Source: JBEHWX01 sp048498995 (GTDB lineage: Bacteria > Bacteroidota > Ignavibacteria > OLB7). Taken from it: a DNA stretch of 39,436 bases. Positions 31,901-39,436 of the stretch are shown one piece after another; position 1 is the first letter of the stretch; the number at the start of each line of letters is the position of its first letter. The notes under the pieces were generated by a model. The model searched no databases and was not told the origin of the DNA. It saw nothing but the letters and a program-made list of their open reading frames with translations. The stretch is taken from positions 1-39,436 of the forward strand of contig JBEHWX010000056.1 in NCBI GenBank assembly GCA_048498995.1. The letters are read 5' to 3'. The translations under genes were made by a program, and so were the position numbers.

Positions 31901-32286
31901 TCGATCAGCAGGAGCGTGGGACGCAGGCGCGAGATGCGCCGGAGCGCGGCCACGACCGACGGCACGCTCTCCTCCGGCTCGGAGCGGAGAAGCCGCCGGG
32001 CGATCTCCGAATACCAGAGCCCCTGCGCCAGAAGGGGAACGACGGAGGTGGCCGATTCGGCGAAGAGCTTGGCGTGAATCACCGCGCCGCCGGCGCCGAG
32101 GATGTGCGGCATCGTCTCGTCGATCAGACGGCTCTTGCCGATGCCCGCCTCGCCGACCAGCAGGATCGCGCGCAGCTCCTGGGCGTCCTGAGTCCCGCGC
32201 CAGAAGGAGAGTAGGCGATCGATCTCCCCACCGCGGCCGGTGAAGGGGAGGATGCCGTGATTCAGGAAGTCGGCGAGCCGTTCCAT
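28993..32286 (-). CDS. STAND-type ATPase regulator with C-terminal winged-helix/BTAD region (1097 aa)
   Basis: This is a large signal-integrating transcription regulator. The N-terminus is an AAA/STAND ATPase: Walker A GEAGIGKS (45-52), Walker B LLLIEDAHLL (from 125), then arginine/sensor-like ILTARPLDLPVRAP and NPLALRSALRG. The middle (about 400-850) is all-helical, TPR-like. The C-terminus has a winged-helix-like segment (RIRIGMLGTITAAPPGG through MLGLLVAIE and DKEFRRLAAGG, residues 870-970) and a BTAD-like helical region (VDLLEAHALLEEARDALRRR ... MAFEGMPDDEEIAELLGEALEAAG). This reverses the usual SARP order, where winged helix and BTAD are N-terminal. The start ATG 32286 (MERLADFLNHG) is chosen over an ATG at 32313. 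A near-identical C-terminus is at 38818. Cofactor and ligand unknown. Confidence 0.87.
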   Translation of the reverse strand: MERLADFLNHGILPFTGRGGEIDRLLSFWRGTQDAQELRAILLVGEAGIGKSRLIDETMPHILGAGGAVIHAKLFAESATSVVPLLAQGLWYSEIARRLLRSEPEESVPSVVAALRRISRLRPTLLLIEDAHLLAGDALREMAALLEALSEESISLILTARPLDLPVRAPLERFLVEEIHLAGLEQESVEAIWTRLFDAPGDREMLGHLMEATAGNPLALRSALRGAIRSKALEPDPATATWRSRLSGEALGSALRRHVDLLAEGMAAHLTDPERRVASKLAALGEVFSREAALALDQEAAGALPALIFKGIVVGSTTAVLPLPGTSDAPASPPMAFGHTLLHQYLLATSTPPIERLVEVIGSGLPLYSVAPFGLVAGADTRGIEPAARLVEALRRAVDVSFHLDYGPDWGLGAIPLAAARRIMEGLAGRLPGELELELHLILRNRTLSTLRRELQEDSFAAELDGMLATTATELPAHLRHHRLQALRHLHLRKAQLEYAACADIWRAVEELTAAHPELRATEAYLFYLEEAARSAQRIPDLATMRLVEDLLEALLASDALGPAERATARNRVAPLFLLFFESPEELERRSAMAREIPIRFDAEGASIELNRMALWETTGRMIEALEAANRGAERFAASGLARNAAHCMLLSLSARAALGADLEKIEAEAVALMARGGHFSSAGFRRNVGIYLSEIGLLRGALDWTRRIVELCHPDEEIFWPAGTILLALADGDLAGALDHLDEDAVELRALAAFAAIGGDREEARSAAAGILERPILRLDDLSALHAVLSLMEAAGRDALGPELPKLARGAIVAALEWTAGRSLAPLIPPLVDRYPKYLPTREEGVWKTRARSIAAERAERERPAPTGRIRIGMLGTITAAPPGGSPTPLRGGRVRTMLGLLVAIEMSGEPLSDKEFRRLAAGGELDLELARKTANMAAVRLREAIGADAVITGEETHLLNMAAVEVDLLEAHALLEEARDALRRRALVKAFPATLRALAITRGEVPFPGLYDEFFEALREDFEVRLRTTTIDVARALLRESDPASAGELLKMAFEGMPDDEEIAELLGEALEAAGLRFEAERVRMRSEEALDMEE

Positions 32287-32657
32287 GCGTTGCCTGGAGA
32301 GAGTCCGGGGCATCCGTCGGGCGGCCTTGCGGCCGTGGCCGGCGTGCTCCGGAGTTGAGTCGGAGAGGGGAATGGGGGGCCGGTCGGCCCGGCGGGGCCC
32401 CCTCTGCGTGAAGGTGCCGGAAGTTAGCGGAACCGGGAGAAATCTCTCGCCGTCGCCATCCGGGTATCCGGTGGGGAAGTAAAGAAAGTTTGGATGATTT
32501 CGACGCGATTTCGGCGCTTTTTCCGCTGTGGCCACTGCTGTGGTCGATCGTGGCCGGGCTCCGATACCTTGAAGGCGTGCTTCGTTGATGAGGCACCCGA
32601 GTCCCGCGGAACGGGGCGGTACCGACAGGAACCAGATCATTCAAGGAGCGGATAGCC
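32287..32657. other. Divergent promoter region between the BTAD regulator and the 1052-aa T9SS gene
   Basis: These 371 bp hold no gene. The plus-strand promoter block lies at 32548-32572. On the minus strand, TTTCTTTACTTCCCC near 32480-32495 is a possible AT-rich promoter for the regulator. Confidence 0.5.
32548..32572 (+). promoter_or_regulatory. Promoter block shared with the gene at 26522
   Basis: TCGTGGCCGG-GCTCCGA-TACCTTGA has the -7-like TACCTTG at 32565-32571, 86 nt from ATG 32658. It matches the minus-strand block at 28921-28945 in 21 of 25 positions. Confidence 0.55.
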
Positions 32658-35600
32658 ATGAAACGCAGGACACACACTTCCCGCACTCTCTCCCCGGATC
32701 ATCCCTTGAGCGTCGCGCTCGGCGCCCCCAACGCATCCATCTCCGCCAACGCCGTGGCCGCCGTCACGTCGATGGCCGGCGCACCGTCGATGGCCGGCGC
32801 ACCGTCGCGGGGGGCGGACGGCATCGACGCGACCCGTCAGGCAACGCGGGCCATCGCCGGCACGCTCGGCGGCATCATGCTGCTGCTCGTGCTGCTGCTG
32901 GCGATCGTGGCCAACGGCCGCGCCCAGTGCGTGGTGCAGAACCCGAGCTTCGAGACCGTCACCACCTCGTCGCTGCCGGCGCCGGGCTGGGGCGCCTCGC
33001 CGAGCTCCGAGACGCCGATCCCCGGCCTCCCCGGATGGTACACCCGGGAGCGCTCGCCGGATATCTTCTGGCCCTCGGCCTACGTGCCGAACAACTTCAT
33101 GAACTCCAGCCCACTCTTCCCGTTCGACGGTAAGAACTACGCCGGGATCTCCTCCGGCCGCTTCTCGCCCGGATATCTGACCGAGACGCTCGCCGGCACG
33201 CTTACCAGCTCGCCGGTCGGCGGACCCTACGAGGTGCGCGCCCGGTTCGCGATGGGGAATCTCCGCAACAACCCGGTTCACGTGAAGGTGTATCTCGACG
33301 GCCCGTCCGGCCAGTACTTCGTCGGCTACACGCTGGTCAACAGCACGAACTGGACCCTCTTCTCCCGGATCATCAACATCCCGACCGGCAACTACAACCG
33401 GATCGTGATCAGCGGCGTCGACTCGATGCCCCGTTACCTCGGCGGCTACGCCTACGTCGACTCCGTGGATATCTGCGCGATCAACGTCTGCGACCATCTC
33501 GGCGCGCACATCCGCTACAACGGCGCCGATGCCGCCGGACGATGCTGCTTCGATCTGGTCGTCGACAACACGGTACCCTCCGGCGTGCAGCCATCCTTCG
33601 GCGTCCGCGTCCGTCCGGACGCGCCGAGCACGATCATCAGCGCCACGAACAACGCGGGCTGGGGCATCACCCCGAACTATCCGACGCAGGTCACCTGGAC
33701 CAACGCCACGCCGGGAACGCCGCTCCCCTCCGGATCGAACCTCTTCGCCGGCACCTACTGCATCCAGGCCAACGGCGCCATGCCGCAGCGTCACATCGTC
33801 GAGTTCCTCGACCGGCAGGGGAAGGTGATCTGCCGCGACACGCTCTACTCCGAGTGCCAGGGAAAGCCGATCGACTGCATCGACTTCTCGCAGATCAAGA
33901 TCGAGTGCGGCGATCATGCCGCCGACGGCACCCAGGTCTACAACATCAGCTTCGTGGCGACCAACAACTCCGGCATCGCCGGCACGCTCCACTTCACCTC
34001 GCCGTACGGATCGGTCTCGCCGGCCAACTTCGCGGTCGGCACCGGAAGCACGCCGATCTCCCTCAACTTCGTCGACACTCCGCCGGCCAACAACCCGGCC
34101 TGCCTCTACGTGACACTCGTGACGCAGCAGAACGGCGCGATCACCGAGATCTGCCGCGATAGCGTCTGCTTCGATCTGCCGCACTGCTTCGAGGGTTGCT
34201 GCGACAAGTTCCTGAAGAAGATCGAGAGTGGCGTCAAGTACGTCAACGGCACCGTCGGCATCAACGGCTGCGCCATGGCCGGCCCCTCGCAGATGCGCCG
34301 CTTCTCGGCAACGATCGTCGGCGCGGCCACCCGTCGTGTCTGCGGCAACGTCGCCGGCCCCTGGACCCGCGTCTACGGCGACGTGATCGGCGCCAGCCTG
34401 GCCGCCCCGCTCCCCGGCCCGTACTACCTGTCGATGTCGCCGTTCAGCCGCGAGGTCGTGTGGGGTGGCCCGTCGAACCCGAACTGCGTCAGCTTCAACC
34501 CGTGCGTTCCGTTCAAGCTGAAGACGCTCTTCCCGGACCCGCCCTTCGGCCACGGCTGCCATGACACGCTCCGCTTCTGCGTCCGCTACAGCTTCACCGA
34601 CTGCGAGTGCCGCACCTGCGACACGGTGATCTGCTACACGATCGCCCGCAAGTACACGCTGGTTCCCTGGATCGGCACCGACATCGATCACGCCTCGGTC
34701 ACCGGCCGCGGCAAGTCCGACGGCTCCGAGGGCCTCTCCATCCAGCCGGCCGCCGGCCTGCTCGACCTGACGATGTCCAACGCCGACAACGGCACGCTCC
34801 GGATCTCCCTGCCGGTCGATACCGACCCCGAGCCGGCCCCGGCCATCCGCATCGTCGGCCTCAGCTTCCGTCCGCGTGACATCGCGCTCGTCTCCCTCAC
34901 GCCGCGCGGCGCCACGGCCGCCACGATCTCCGGCAACGTGGCCGATCTGCCGCTGAGCCTCACCGCCGGCCAGAGCATGACGGCCGACGTGGTCTACTCG
35001 AACTCGGACGCCTTCACGCGGATCGAGAACATCGTGACCTTCCGCTACGTCACCGCCGACGCGCCGGAGGATACGCTGGAGTCGCCGGAGATCCCGGTGA
35101 TCGGATTCACGCCGGATGCGCTCGGCGGCGACCGGATCGATTCGGCCTCGACGAGCCCCTCGCTCGGCCAGGTGAAGACCTACGCGCTCCATCTGGCGGC
35201 CACGAACAAGGCCGGACTCTCCATCGGCTCCTTCCGCATCACGCCGCGCAACGGCGCCACGCTGATCGCCGTCGGCCCGGTCGGTGACGGACACAGCGCG
35301 GTTCTCGGCGCCGGCACCGACGCCTCCGGCAAGCCGGCCGTGCAGCTGGCCGACGGTGCCTGGGAGATCACGAGCATCGATCACGGCGCGAGCCTCGACC
35401 CGATCTACGTGACGCTGGCCGGCGCGGCCCAGACCGGCATCATGCTCGACTACGCGACGCTCGACGACGACGGCGTGCAGCTGAGCGAGGGAACCGTGGA
35501 GCTCGGCTCGGCGATGGCCAGCGTGGATGGCTCGGATGACGCGACCGCTTCCCGCACGGTGCTGGTGGACGTCCGTCCGAACCCGGTCTCGACGATGGCG

Positions 35601-35816
35601 ACGGTGCAGCTCGGCCTCCGCTCGGCGGCCAGCGTGCGGATGACGATCCGTGACCTGCGCGGCGCCGAGGTGCTCCGCCCGATCGACGGTCGCAGGCTGG
35701 AAGCCGGCGAGCACGTCTTCACCGTGCCGGTGGACGAGCTTGCGCAGGGGAGCTACCTGATCGTGGTGGAGGTCGACGGCCGGATCGAGAGCCGTCCGCT
35801 CCAGGTGGTGCGCTGA
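32658..35816 (+). CDS. Cys-rich T9SS-secreted surface protein (1052 aa)
   Basis: A very long N-region (about 72 residues) precedes a strong hydrophobic core (IMLLLVLLLAIVANGRAQ, cleavage near residue 90). Next is a galactose-binding-like/DUF642-type beta domain (CVVQNPSFETV ... GKNYAGISSG), then repeated Cys-rich Ig-like domains (CCFDLVVDN, CRDTLYSECQG, CRDSVCFDLPHCFEGCCDKF, CECRTCDTVICYT), and a C-terminal type A T9SS sorting domain (VDVRPNPVSTMATVQLGL ... AQGSYLIVVEVDGR). The start at 32658 is supported by AAGGAG 9 nt upstream and by the promoter block. The N-region includes a duplicated MAGAPS encoded by an 18-bp repeat. The gene lies between the two regulator/cargo modules. No active site is recognised. 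Confidence 0.9.
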   Translation: MKRRTHTSRTLSPDHPLSVALGAPNASISANAVAAVTSMAGAPSMAGAPSRGADGIDATRQATRAIAGTLGGIMLLLVLLLAIVANGRAQCVVQNPSFETVTTSSLPAPGWGASPSSETPIPGLPGWYTRERSPDIFWPSAYVPNNFMNSSPLFPFDGKNYAGISSGRFSPGYLTETLAGTLTSSPVGGPYEVRARFAMGNLRNNPVHVKVYLDGPSGQYFVGYTLVNSTNWTLFSRIINIPTGNYNRIVISGVDSMPRYLGGYAYVDSVDICAINVCDHLGAHIRYNGADAAGRCCFDLVVDNTVPSGVQPSFGVRVRPDAPSTIISATNNAGWGITPNYPTQVTWTNATPGTPLPSGSNLFAGTYCIQANGAMPQRHIVEFLDRQGKVICRDTLYSECQGKPIDCIDFSQIKIECGDHAADGTQVYNISFVATNNSGIAGTLHFTSPYGSVSPANFAVGTGSTPISLNFVDTPPANNPACLYVTLVTQQNGAITEICRDSVCFDLPHCFEGCCDKFLKKIESGVKYVNGTVGINGCAMAGPSQMRRFSATIVGAATRRVCGNVAGPWTRVYGDVIGASLAAPLPGPYYLSMSPFSREVVWGGPSNPNCVSFNPCVPFKLKTLFPDPPFGHGCHDTLRFCVRYSFTDCECRTCDTVICYTIARKYTLVPWIGTDIDHASVTGRGKSDGSEGLSIQPAAGLLDLTMSNADNGTLRISLPVDTDPEPAPAIRIVGLSFRPRDIALVSLTPRGATAATISGNVADLPLSLTAGQSMTADVVYSNSDAFTRIENIVTFRYVTADAPEDTLESPEIPVIGFTPDALGGDRIDSASTSPSLGQVKTYALHLAATNKAGLSIGSFRITPRNGATLIAVGPVGDGHSAVLGAGTDASGKPAVQLADGAWEITSIDHGASLDPIYVTLAGAAQTGIMLDYATLDDDGVQLSEGTVELGSAMASVDGSDDATASRTVLVDVRPNPVSTMATVQLGLRSAASVRMTIRDLRGAEVLRPIDGRRLEAGEHVFTVPVDELAQGSYLIVVEVDGRIESRPLQVVR
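32770..32805 (+). repeat. 18-bp tandem duplication in the N-region
   Basis: TCGATGGCCGGCGCACCG occurs twice in succession and encodes SMAGAP twice, within the long region before the signal-peptide core. Confidence 0.85.
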
Positions 35817-36267
35817 TCCCGCGCTCCCGACGAATCCAGGATACGAGATCGAATGAACGCGCGAGCGCCGCGTCCCACCAGGGGCGCGGCGCTCGCGGTT
35901 TTCGTTCACGACGTCTGGGCGCGACGACCGGAATGGTCCGTCGAGATGCCCTTCATCGGGATGTGGGCGGCTCGCTCCTAACCTCCTCGACTCCGGACGC
36001 GGAGGTCCCGGCCCGTCTCGTGATCTCCTTACAGCATCGGGTCGTGCGCCACTCTCGAACCTGATCTCGAATGCCCGGCACATCCCGTCGAGATGCGTAT
36101 CACACCACGATGGTGTGGGGGCGGACTCCCGTGGCCGCCCCGCTGGTTGGCGCGCGATGCCCGGAATATCGCGTCGCGATAGTCCCGGAGGGGGCGCCCA
36201 CTCGATCCGGACCGCCGAACGGCCCGCGACGTGAGGTGACGATTCATGCGAAAGCCTCTCCGCATCC
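35817..36267. other. Convergent intergenic region
   Basis: These 451 bp between the 1052-aa gene and the module 2 cargo gene hold a terminator (35861-35902) and a small hairpin CACACCA/TGGTGTG (36101-36117). GGGGCGG / CCGCCCC (36118-36141) may end the minus-strand transcript. No gene is supported. Confidence 0.55.
35861..35902 (+). terminator. Rho-independent terminator after the 1052-aa gene
   Basis: A 16-bp stem (GCGAGCGCCGCGTCCC / GGGGCGCGGCGCTCGC, one G-U) with loop ACCA is followed by GGTTTT. It lies 45 nt after the stop. Confidence 0.85.
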
Positions 36268-38622
36268 TCACTTCCGCAGCGCCAGCGGAAGAATCCGGAT
36301 CGTGCCGTCGGGCGCCTCCACCCGGACGCGGTACAGGCCGCTTGCCAGGCCGTCGATCGGGATCGGCAGCGAGGAAAGCGCGCCGTTGGTCTCCCAGGAC
36401 CGGCTCCAGAGCTCGCGGCCCACCGGATCGTACAGCGTCACCCGCGTGGTGCCGGCGATGGTCCGCTCCATCCTGAGCGCCACGCGGTCGGAGGCCGGAT
36501 TCGGTATCAGCGCAGCATCCGCGGCCATGCCGCGTTCGGCCACGCCGCGTTCGGCCACGGCCGGCTTGGCGCGGCCACGCGGCGGCGTCACCACCACGAA
36601 CGTCCAGCGCGCGGTGTCGTTGGCCGAGACCGAATCGCGCGTCGCCTCGGCGAAGGTGGCCGTGACCGTGTAGGTTCCGGAGCCGGCGGGCGTGAAGGTG
36701 CCGAACGATCGGGTCCGCGTGCGGCGGCCGCCGTCGATCGGATCGAGCGTCGCCGTCCGGTCCACCACGATGCGGCCGGTCGGATCGGCGATCCTCATCC
36801 GGGCGTCGACGCGCGAGGAGCGCGAGCCGCCGTTGTTGACGTAGGTGGCCAGCAGCGGCGTCGTCCCCTTTACGGTGTCCCCGGCATAGGGAGCGTGCGG
36901 GAAATCGATCCCACCGACGGCCAGGTCGTACGCGTTGAAGACCTCGAAGAAGATCGGACAGACGCCGCGCGCGTCCGATGCGGCGCCGTGCGAGACCCAG
37001 TCGCGGACCGGAACCCCCTTGAGCGTATCGTCGCCCCGGAGCGAATCCTCCGGCGAGGAGTAGACGACGACGACGGAGTAGCGTCCGGGGTGGGTCGGCG
37101 TAAAGCTCCCCATGGTGCGCCGAACGTCGGCGCCGAGCTGGACCGACGCGCCGGAGAGGGAATCGGTTCCGCTGGCGACTACTTCCCCTTCGTCGTCCCG
37201 CACCTTGTACCAGCCGTTGATCCGTTGCGGGCGGGCGCGACCGGCGCTCCGGAAGAACGCCTGTATCGGAATCGGCGTGCCGGTCAGGTAGCGTGGGGCC
37301 AGGAGCTGATCGTTCAGCTCCGGCGAGGCGATGCCGACCGGCAGCACGTCGATCGTCGGCGTGAGGAAGAAGGTCCAGACCGCCGTGTCGTTCCACCGGT
37401 TCTCGTCGGTCCGGGTGTAGGCTATCGCCCGGGCGCGATAGCCGCCGGCGGCGGTCACCGGAAGCGTGATGGCGAGCGTATCGATCATCTGCGGAGTCAT
37501 GCCGGTCAGCGTGATGCTGGTGTCGGTGGCGCCGCCGCCGCCGTTGACGACGCCGACGGTGACGAACACCGTGTCGAGCAGCGTGTGCCCGACATTCTCC
37601 ACGGTGATATGGGTGATCGGCTTGTGGCCGGCCGGGTAGACGTTCCCGCTCGTGTTCAGGCTGTAGCCGGGGGGCGGCTTCAGACATGCGACGTCCGCGT
37701 CGATCGGCTTCATGCGGCAGCCGCTGTCCGGATAGCCGTAGAAGAAGAAGGAGGAATAGGGGGAAGCGTACTCGGCGTACCAGTCGGGGACGTTGTTGAC
37801 CATCGCGGCCTGCATGGTCATCCAGCGCTCGCGGGTCGGCAGCCGGGTGATCGCCGCGCTGTAGGGGGTGATGGCGCCGGTCTGGGTGAAGAGCAGAAAC
37901 TTGCCGTCGTCGGCACCCGGGCCGAACGGGCCGGGCGGGCCGATATCCTGCCCGAAGCGCTTGGCGCCGACCTGCGCGCCGTAATGCCCCGGCGGACACG
38001 CCCTGGAGATCGGGCTCGACTGATCGTACTCGAACTCGAAGTCGGTGTGTTGATATCCGAGCGTATACCAGTTGTCGTGCTTGGTCATCCGGAGCTGAAA
38101 GCGCCCGGAGCAGATCGGCGGGCTCATCGTCCTGACGCTCCACTCGATCACCATCGAGGAGTCGTTCGTGGTGTTGTCCACGCTCCATTTGGAGAATATC
38201 CCCTCGCCGAGCGTGCCGGTGGTCATCAGATCGGACCAGAAGGGGAACACTACGTCGGTATACCACATGTCCGGCGCGAGGACGTAGGGGGGAGCGCCGT
38301 TGAAGACGGCGGGATTGAAGACGAGAAAGCCTCCGACACCGACGCGCGCAACGCTCCCGCGTCCGTAATGGGAGCCAAGGAAATCGATGTCGAACGGCAG
38401 TATGATCGGGAACGTCGTGTCGTGCGACGTGCAGGAGCCGCTCCCCGGGATCGGGGCGGAGAGGTTTGTGATGATCGATTGGTAGGGTCGCTGGAACTTC
38501 ATCGGCTTCAGCATGTTCCATGGCAGCGCGTAGCCGGCATCCGACTGCGTCTGCGCCAGGCAGGCCGCCGCCGGAAGCAACATGAGAATCGTCGCGCGCA
38601 GCACCCTCAACATCCAGTTCAT
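36268..38622 (-). CDS. Large T9SS-secreted protein, module 2 cargo (784 aa)
   Basis: This is a paralogue of the gene at 26522. A signal peptide (MNWMLRVLRATILMLLPAAA, cleavage near CLAQ, residue 24) precedes the same N-terminal domain (GYALPWNML, FPFWSDLMTTGTLGEGIFSKW, EWSVRTM, GHYGAQVGAKRFGQDIG, DDGKFLLFT). The shared motif MKPIDAD follows, then several CARDB-like modules (NRWNDTAVW, RGDDTLKG, SANDTARW). The C-terminus is a type A T9SS sorting domain (LIPNPASDRVALRM ... LYDPVGRELWSRSW ... ASGLYRVRVEAPDG). A duplicated AERG (VAERGVAERG) sits before the sorting domain. ATG 38622 is chosen; the upstream open frame lacks a signal. The regulator paralogue lies 195 bp upstream. Confidence 0.87.
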   Translation of the reverse strand: MNWMLRVLRATILMLLPAAACLAQTQSDAGYALPWNMLKPMKFQRPYQSIITNLSAPIPGSGSCTSHDTTFPIILPFDIDFLGSHYGRGSVARVGVGGFLVFNPAVFNGAPPYVLAPDMWYTDVVFPFWSDLMTTGTLGEGIFSKWSVDNTTNDSSMVIEWSVRTMSPPICSGRFQLRMTKHDNWYTLGYQHTDFEFEYDQSSPISRACPPGHYGAQVGAKRFGQDIGPPGPFGPGADDGKFLLFTQTGAITPYSAAITRLPTRERWMTMQAAMVNNVPDWYAEYASPYSSFFFYGYPDSGCRMKPIDADVACLKPPPGYSLNTSGNVYPAGHKPITHITVENVGHTLLDTVFVTVGVVNGGGGATDTSITLTGMTPQMIDTLAITLPVTAAGGYRARAIAYTRTDENRWNDTAVWTFFLTPTIDVLPVGIASPELNDQLLAPRYLTGTPIPIQAFFRSAGRARPQRINGWYKVRDDEGEVVASGTDSLSGASVQLGADVRRTMGSFTPTHPGRYSVVVVYSSPEDSLRGDDTLKGVPVRDWVSHGAASDARGVCPIFFEVFNAYDLAVGGIDFPHAPYAGDTVKGTTPLLATYVNNGGSRSSRVDARMRIADPTGRIVVDRTATLDPIDGGRRTRTRSFGTFTPAGSGTYTVTATFAEATRDSVSANDTARWTFVVVTPPRGRAKPAVAERGVAERGMAADAALIPNPASDRVALRMERTIAGTTRVTLYDPVGRELWSRSWETNGALSSLPIPIDGLASGLYRVRVEAPDGTIRILPLALRK

Positions 38623-38817
38623 GGTAATGCTCTCCAGAGTAGTGATGATCGCCGGGCGCGCCGGTGCGGCGGGTCCGGAATCGTGCTGAATTGTGTACAT
38701 CGGGATATTATCCGCCGCGGGTGACCGGCGGAGCGTGATGGACGTGAAAACGGGGAGATCGTCCGGCGCGCTCGGCGGCGGGATCGATCGATCGGTTGGC
38801 CGACGCCCCGGTGGAGC

Positions 38818-39436
38818 TCAGAACCGCTCGGCCGGCTCGAGTACCTCCTCGGCGCGCATCCTGGCGCGCTCGGCGTCGGCGCGGCGTCCGGACGCGGCCA
38901 GCGTGTCGCGCAGCAGCTCCATCAGCTCCTCGTCGTCCGGCATGCCGTCGAAGGCCAGCCGAAGCAGCTCGGCGGCGCTGGTCGGGTCGGACTCCCGGAG
39001 GAGCGCCTGCGCGACGTCGATCACCGTCGATCGGAGTGTATAGTCGAAATCCTCCCGGATCGCCTCGAAGAAATCATCGTAGAGTCCCGGGAAGGGGACC
39101 TCCCCCCGGGTCAGCTCCAGCGCGCGCAGCAGCGCCGGGTAGGCGCGCATCAGGGCACGCCGGCGGAGCGCCTCGCGCGCCTCGGCGATCAGCTCGTGCG
39201 CCTCAAGCAGGTCGACCGAGACCCGGTCCAGATTGAGCATGTAGGTCTCCTCGCCGGTGAGCACGGCCTCGGCGCCGATCGCCTCGCGAAGGCGGGCGGC
39301 GGCCATGATCGCGGTCTTCTTGGCCAGGTCGGGATCGGTTTCGCCGCCGGCGGCAAGACGGGAGAACTCGCGATTGGTCAGCGGCTCGCGCACCATGCGG
39401 GCGGCCACCAGAAGGCCGAGCATCGTCCTGAGGCGG
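38818..39436 (-). CDS. STAND/BTAD-type regulator, module 2 (partial, C-terminal 205 aa)
   Basis: Only the C-terminus is visible; the gene continues past the right edge, where codons upstream of the Met at 39423 still read RLRT. The sequence matches the regulator at 28993 nearly residue for residue: TMLGLLVAARM, EFSRLAAGGETDPDLAKKTAIMAAARLREAIGAEA, VDLLEAHELIAEAREALRRR, RGEVPFPGLYDDFFEAIREDF and LAFDGMPDDEELMELLRDTLAASG. I infer the same N-terminal ATPase outside the window. It lies upstream of the module 2 cargo gene, on the same strand. Confidence 0.87.
   Translation of the reverse strand, partial: RLRTMLGLLVAARMVREPLTNREFSRLAAGGETDPDLAKKTAIMAAARLREAIGAEAVLTGEETYMLNLDRVSVDLLEAHELIAEAREALRRRALMRAYPALLRALELTRGEVPFPGLYDDFFEAIREDFDYTLRSTVIDVAQALLRESDPTSAAELLRLAFDGMPDDEELMELLRDTLAASGRRADAERARMRAEEVLEPAERF

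Noticed and set aside
29102..32686. 1194-residue minus-strand open frame over the BTAD regulator
   Set aside because: It is a shadow frame, rich in Arg/Gly/Pro/Ala; the overlapping frame has Walker motifs and a conserved paralogue.
32637..36083. 1148-residue open frame on the minus strand opposite the 1052-aa T9SS gene
   Set aside because: It is a high-GC antisense shadow: low-complexity Arg/Asp/Val/Gly composition, no domain, and the plus-strand gene has a signal peptide, ribosome-binding site and T9SS domain.
36029..38521. 830-residue minus-strand open frame in the module 2 cargo region
   Set aside because: It is an out-of-frame shadow of the T9SS gene 36268-38622; the real frame has a signal peptide and sorting domain.
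36895..38724. 609-residue plus-strand open frame
   Set aside because: It is antisense to the module 2 cargo gene with no family signal.

Overview
This is a GC-rich window with about two dozen genes. At least four encode secreted proteins that end in type IX secretion (T9SS, Por) C-terminal sorting domains, and there is also a DUF1573 protein and a hotspot of exported paralogues. T9SS cargo places the organism in the Bacteroidota/Chlorobiota (FCB) group. The GC content, the Cys-rich T9SS proteins and the style of the secreted proteins suggest a Candidatus Kapabacteria-like lineage, but that is inference. A recurring motif TA[T/C]CTT[C/G], 30-95 nt upstream of many start codons, resembles the Bacteroidota -7 element TAnnTTTG and fits this placement.

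Layout, left to right. 1-1046: a tandem pair of YciI/DGPF genes on the minus strand, with a translationally coupled partial gene at the window edge. 1047-1900: an intact IS5-family insertion sequence. 2031-5810: a DUF1573 secreted protein, a frameshifted Cys-rich secreted protein, and a large Asp-box/YCF48 protein with a T9SS sorting domain. 6289-9540: a tandem triplication of secreted S74 (intramolecular chaperone) proteins carrying in-register hexapeptide arrays. 9809-20321: mostly stress and housekeeping-type genes (Tat-exported Rieske lipoprotein, two MscS channels, two NTF2-like proteins, LMW-PTP-like phosphatase, Dps, Kir potassium channel, alpha/beta hydrolase, two methyltransferases, VOC protein), with repeat-rich intergenic DNA and a candidate structured RNA. 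20550-24448: three tandem paralogous lipoproteins of unknown function. 24849-26024: an RtcB RNA ligase homologue.

26522-39436: the most distinctive region. A module made of a large STAND-type ATPase regulator with a C-terminal winged-helix/BTAD region, followed downstream on the same strand by a roughly 780-residue T9SS-secreted protein, occurs twice (28993-32286 with 26522-28855, and the partial gene at 38818 with 36268-38622). Between the two copies lies a third, Cys-rich 1052-residue T9SS protein on the plus strand. The first module's cargo gene and this plus-strand cargo gene share a conserved promoter-like block of about 25 nt. I infer a regulator-plus-surface-protein system duplicated in the genome; the function of the cargo cannot be read from sequence. 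No T9SS machinery gene, tRNA, rRNA or CRISPR array was seen.
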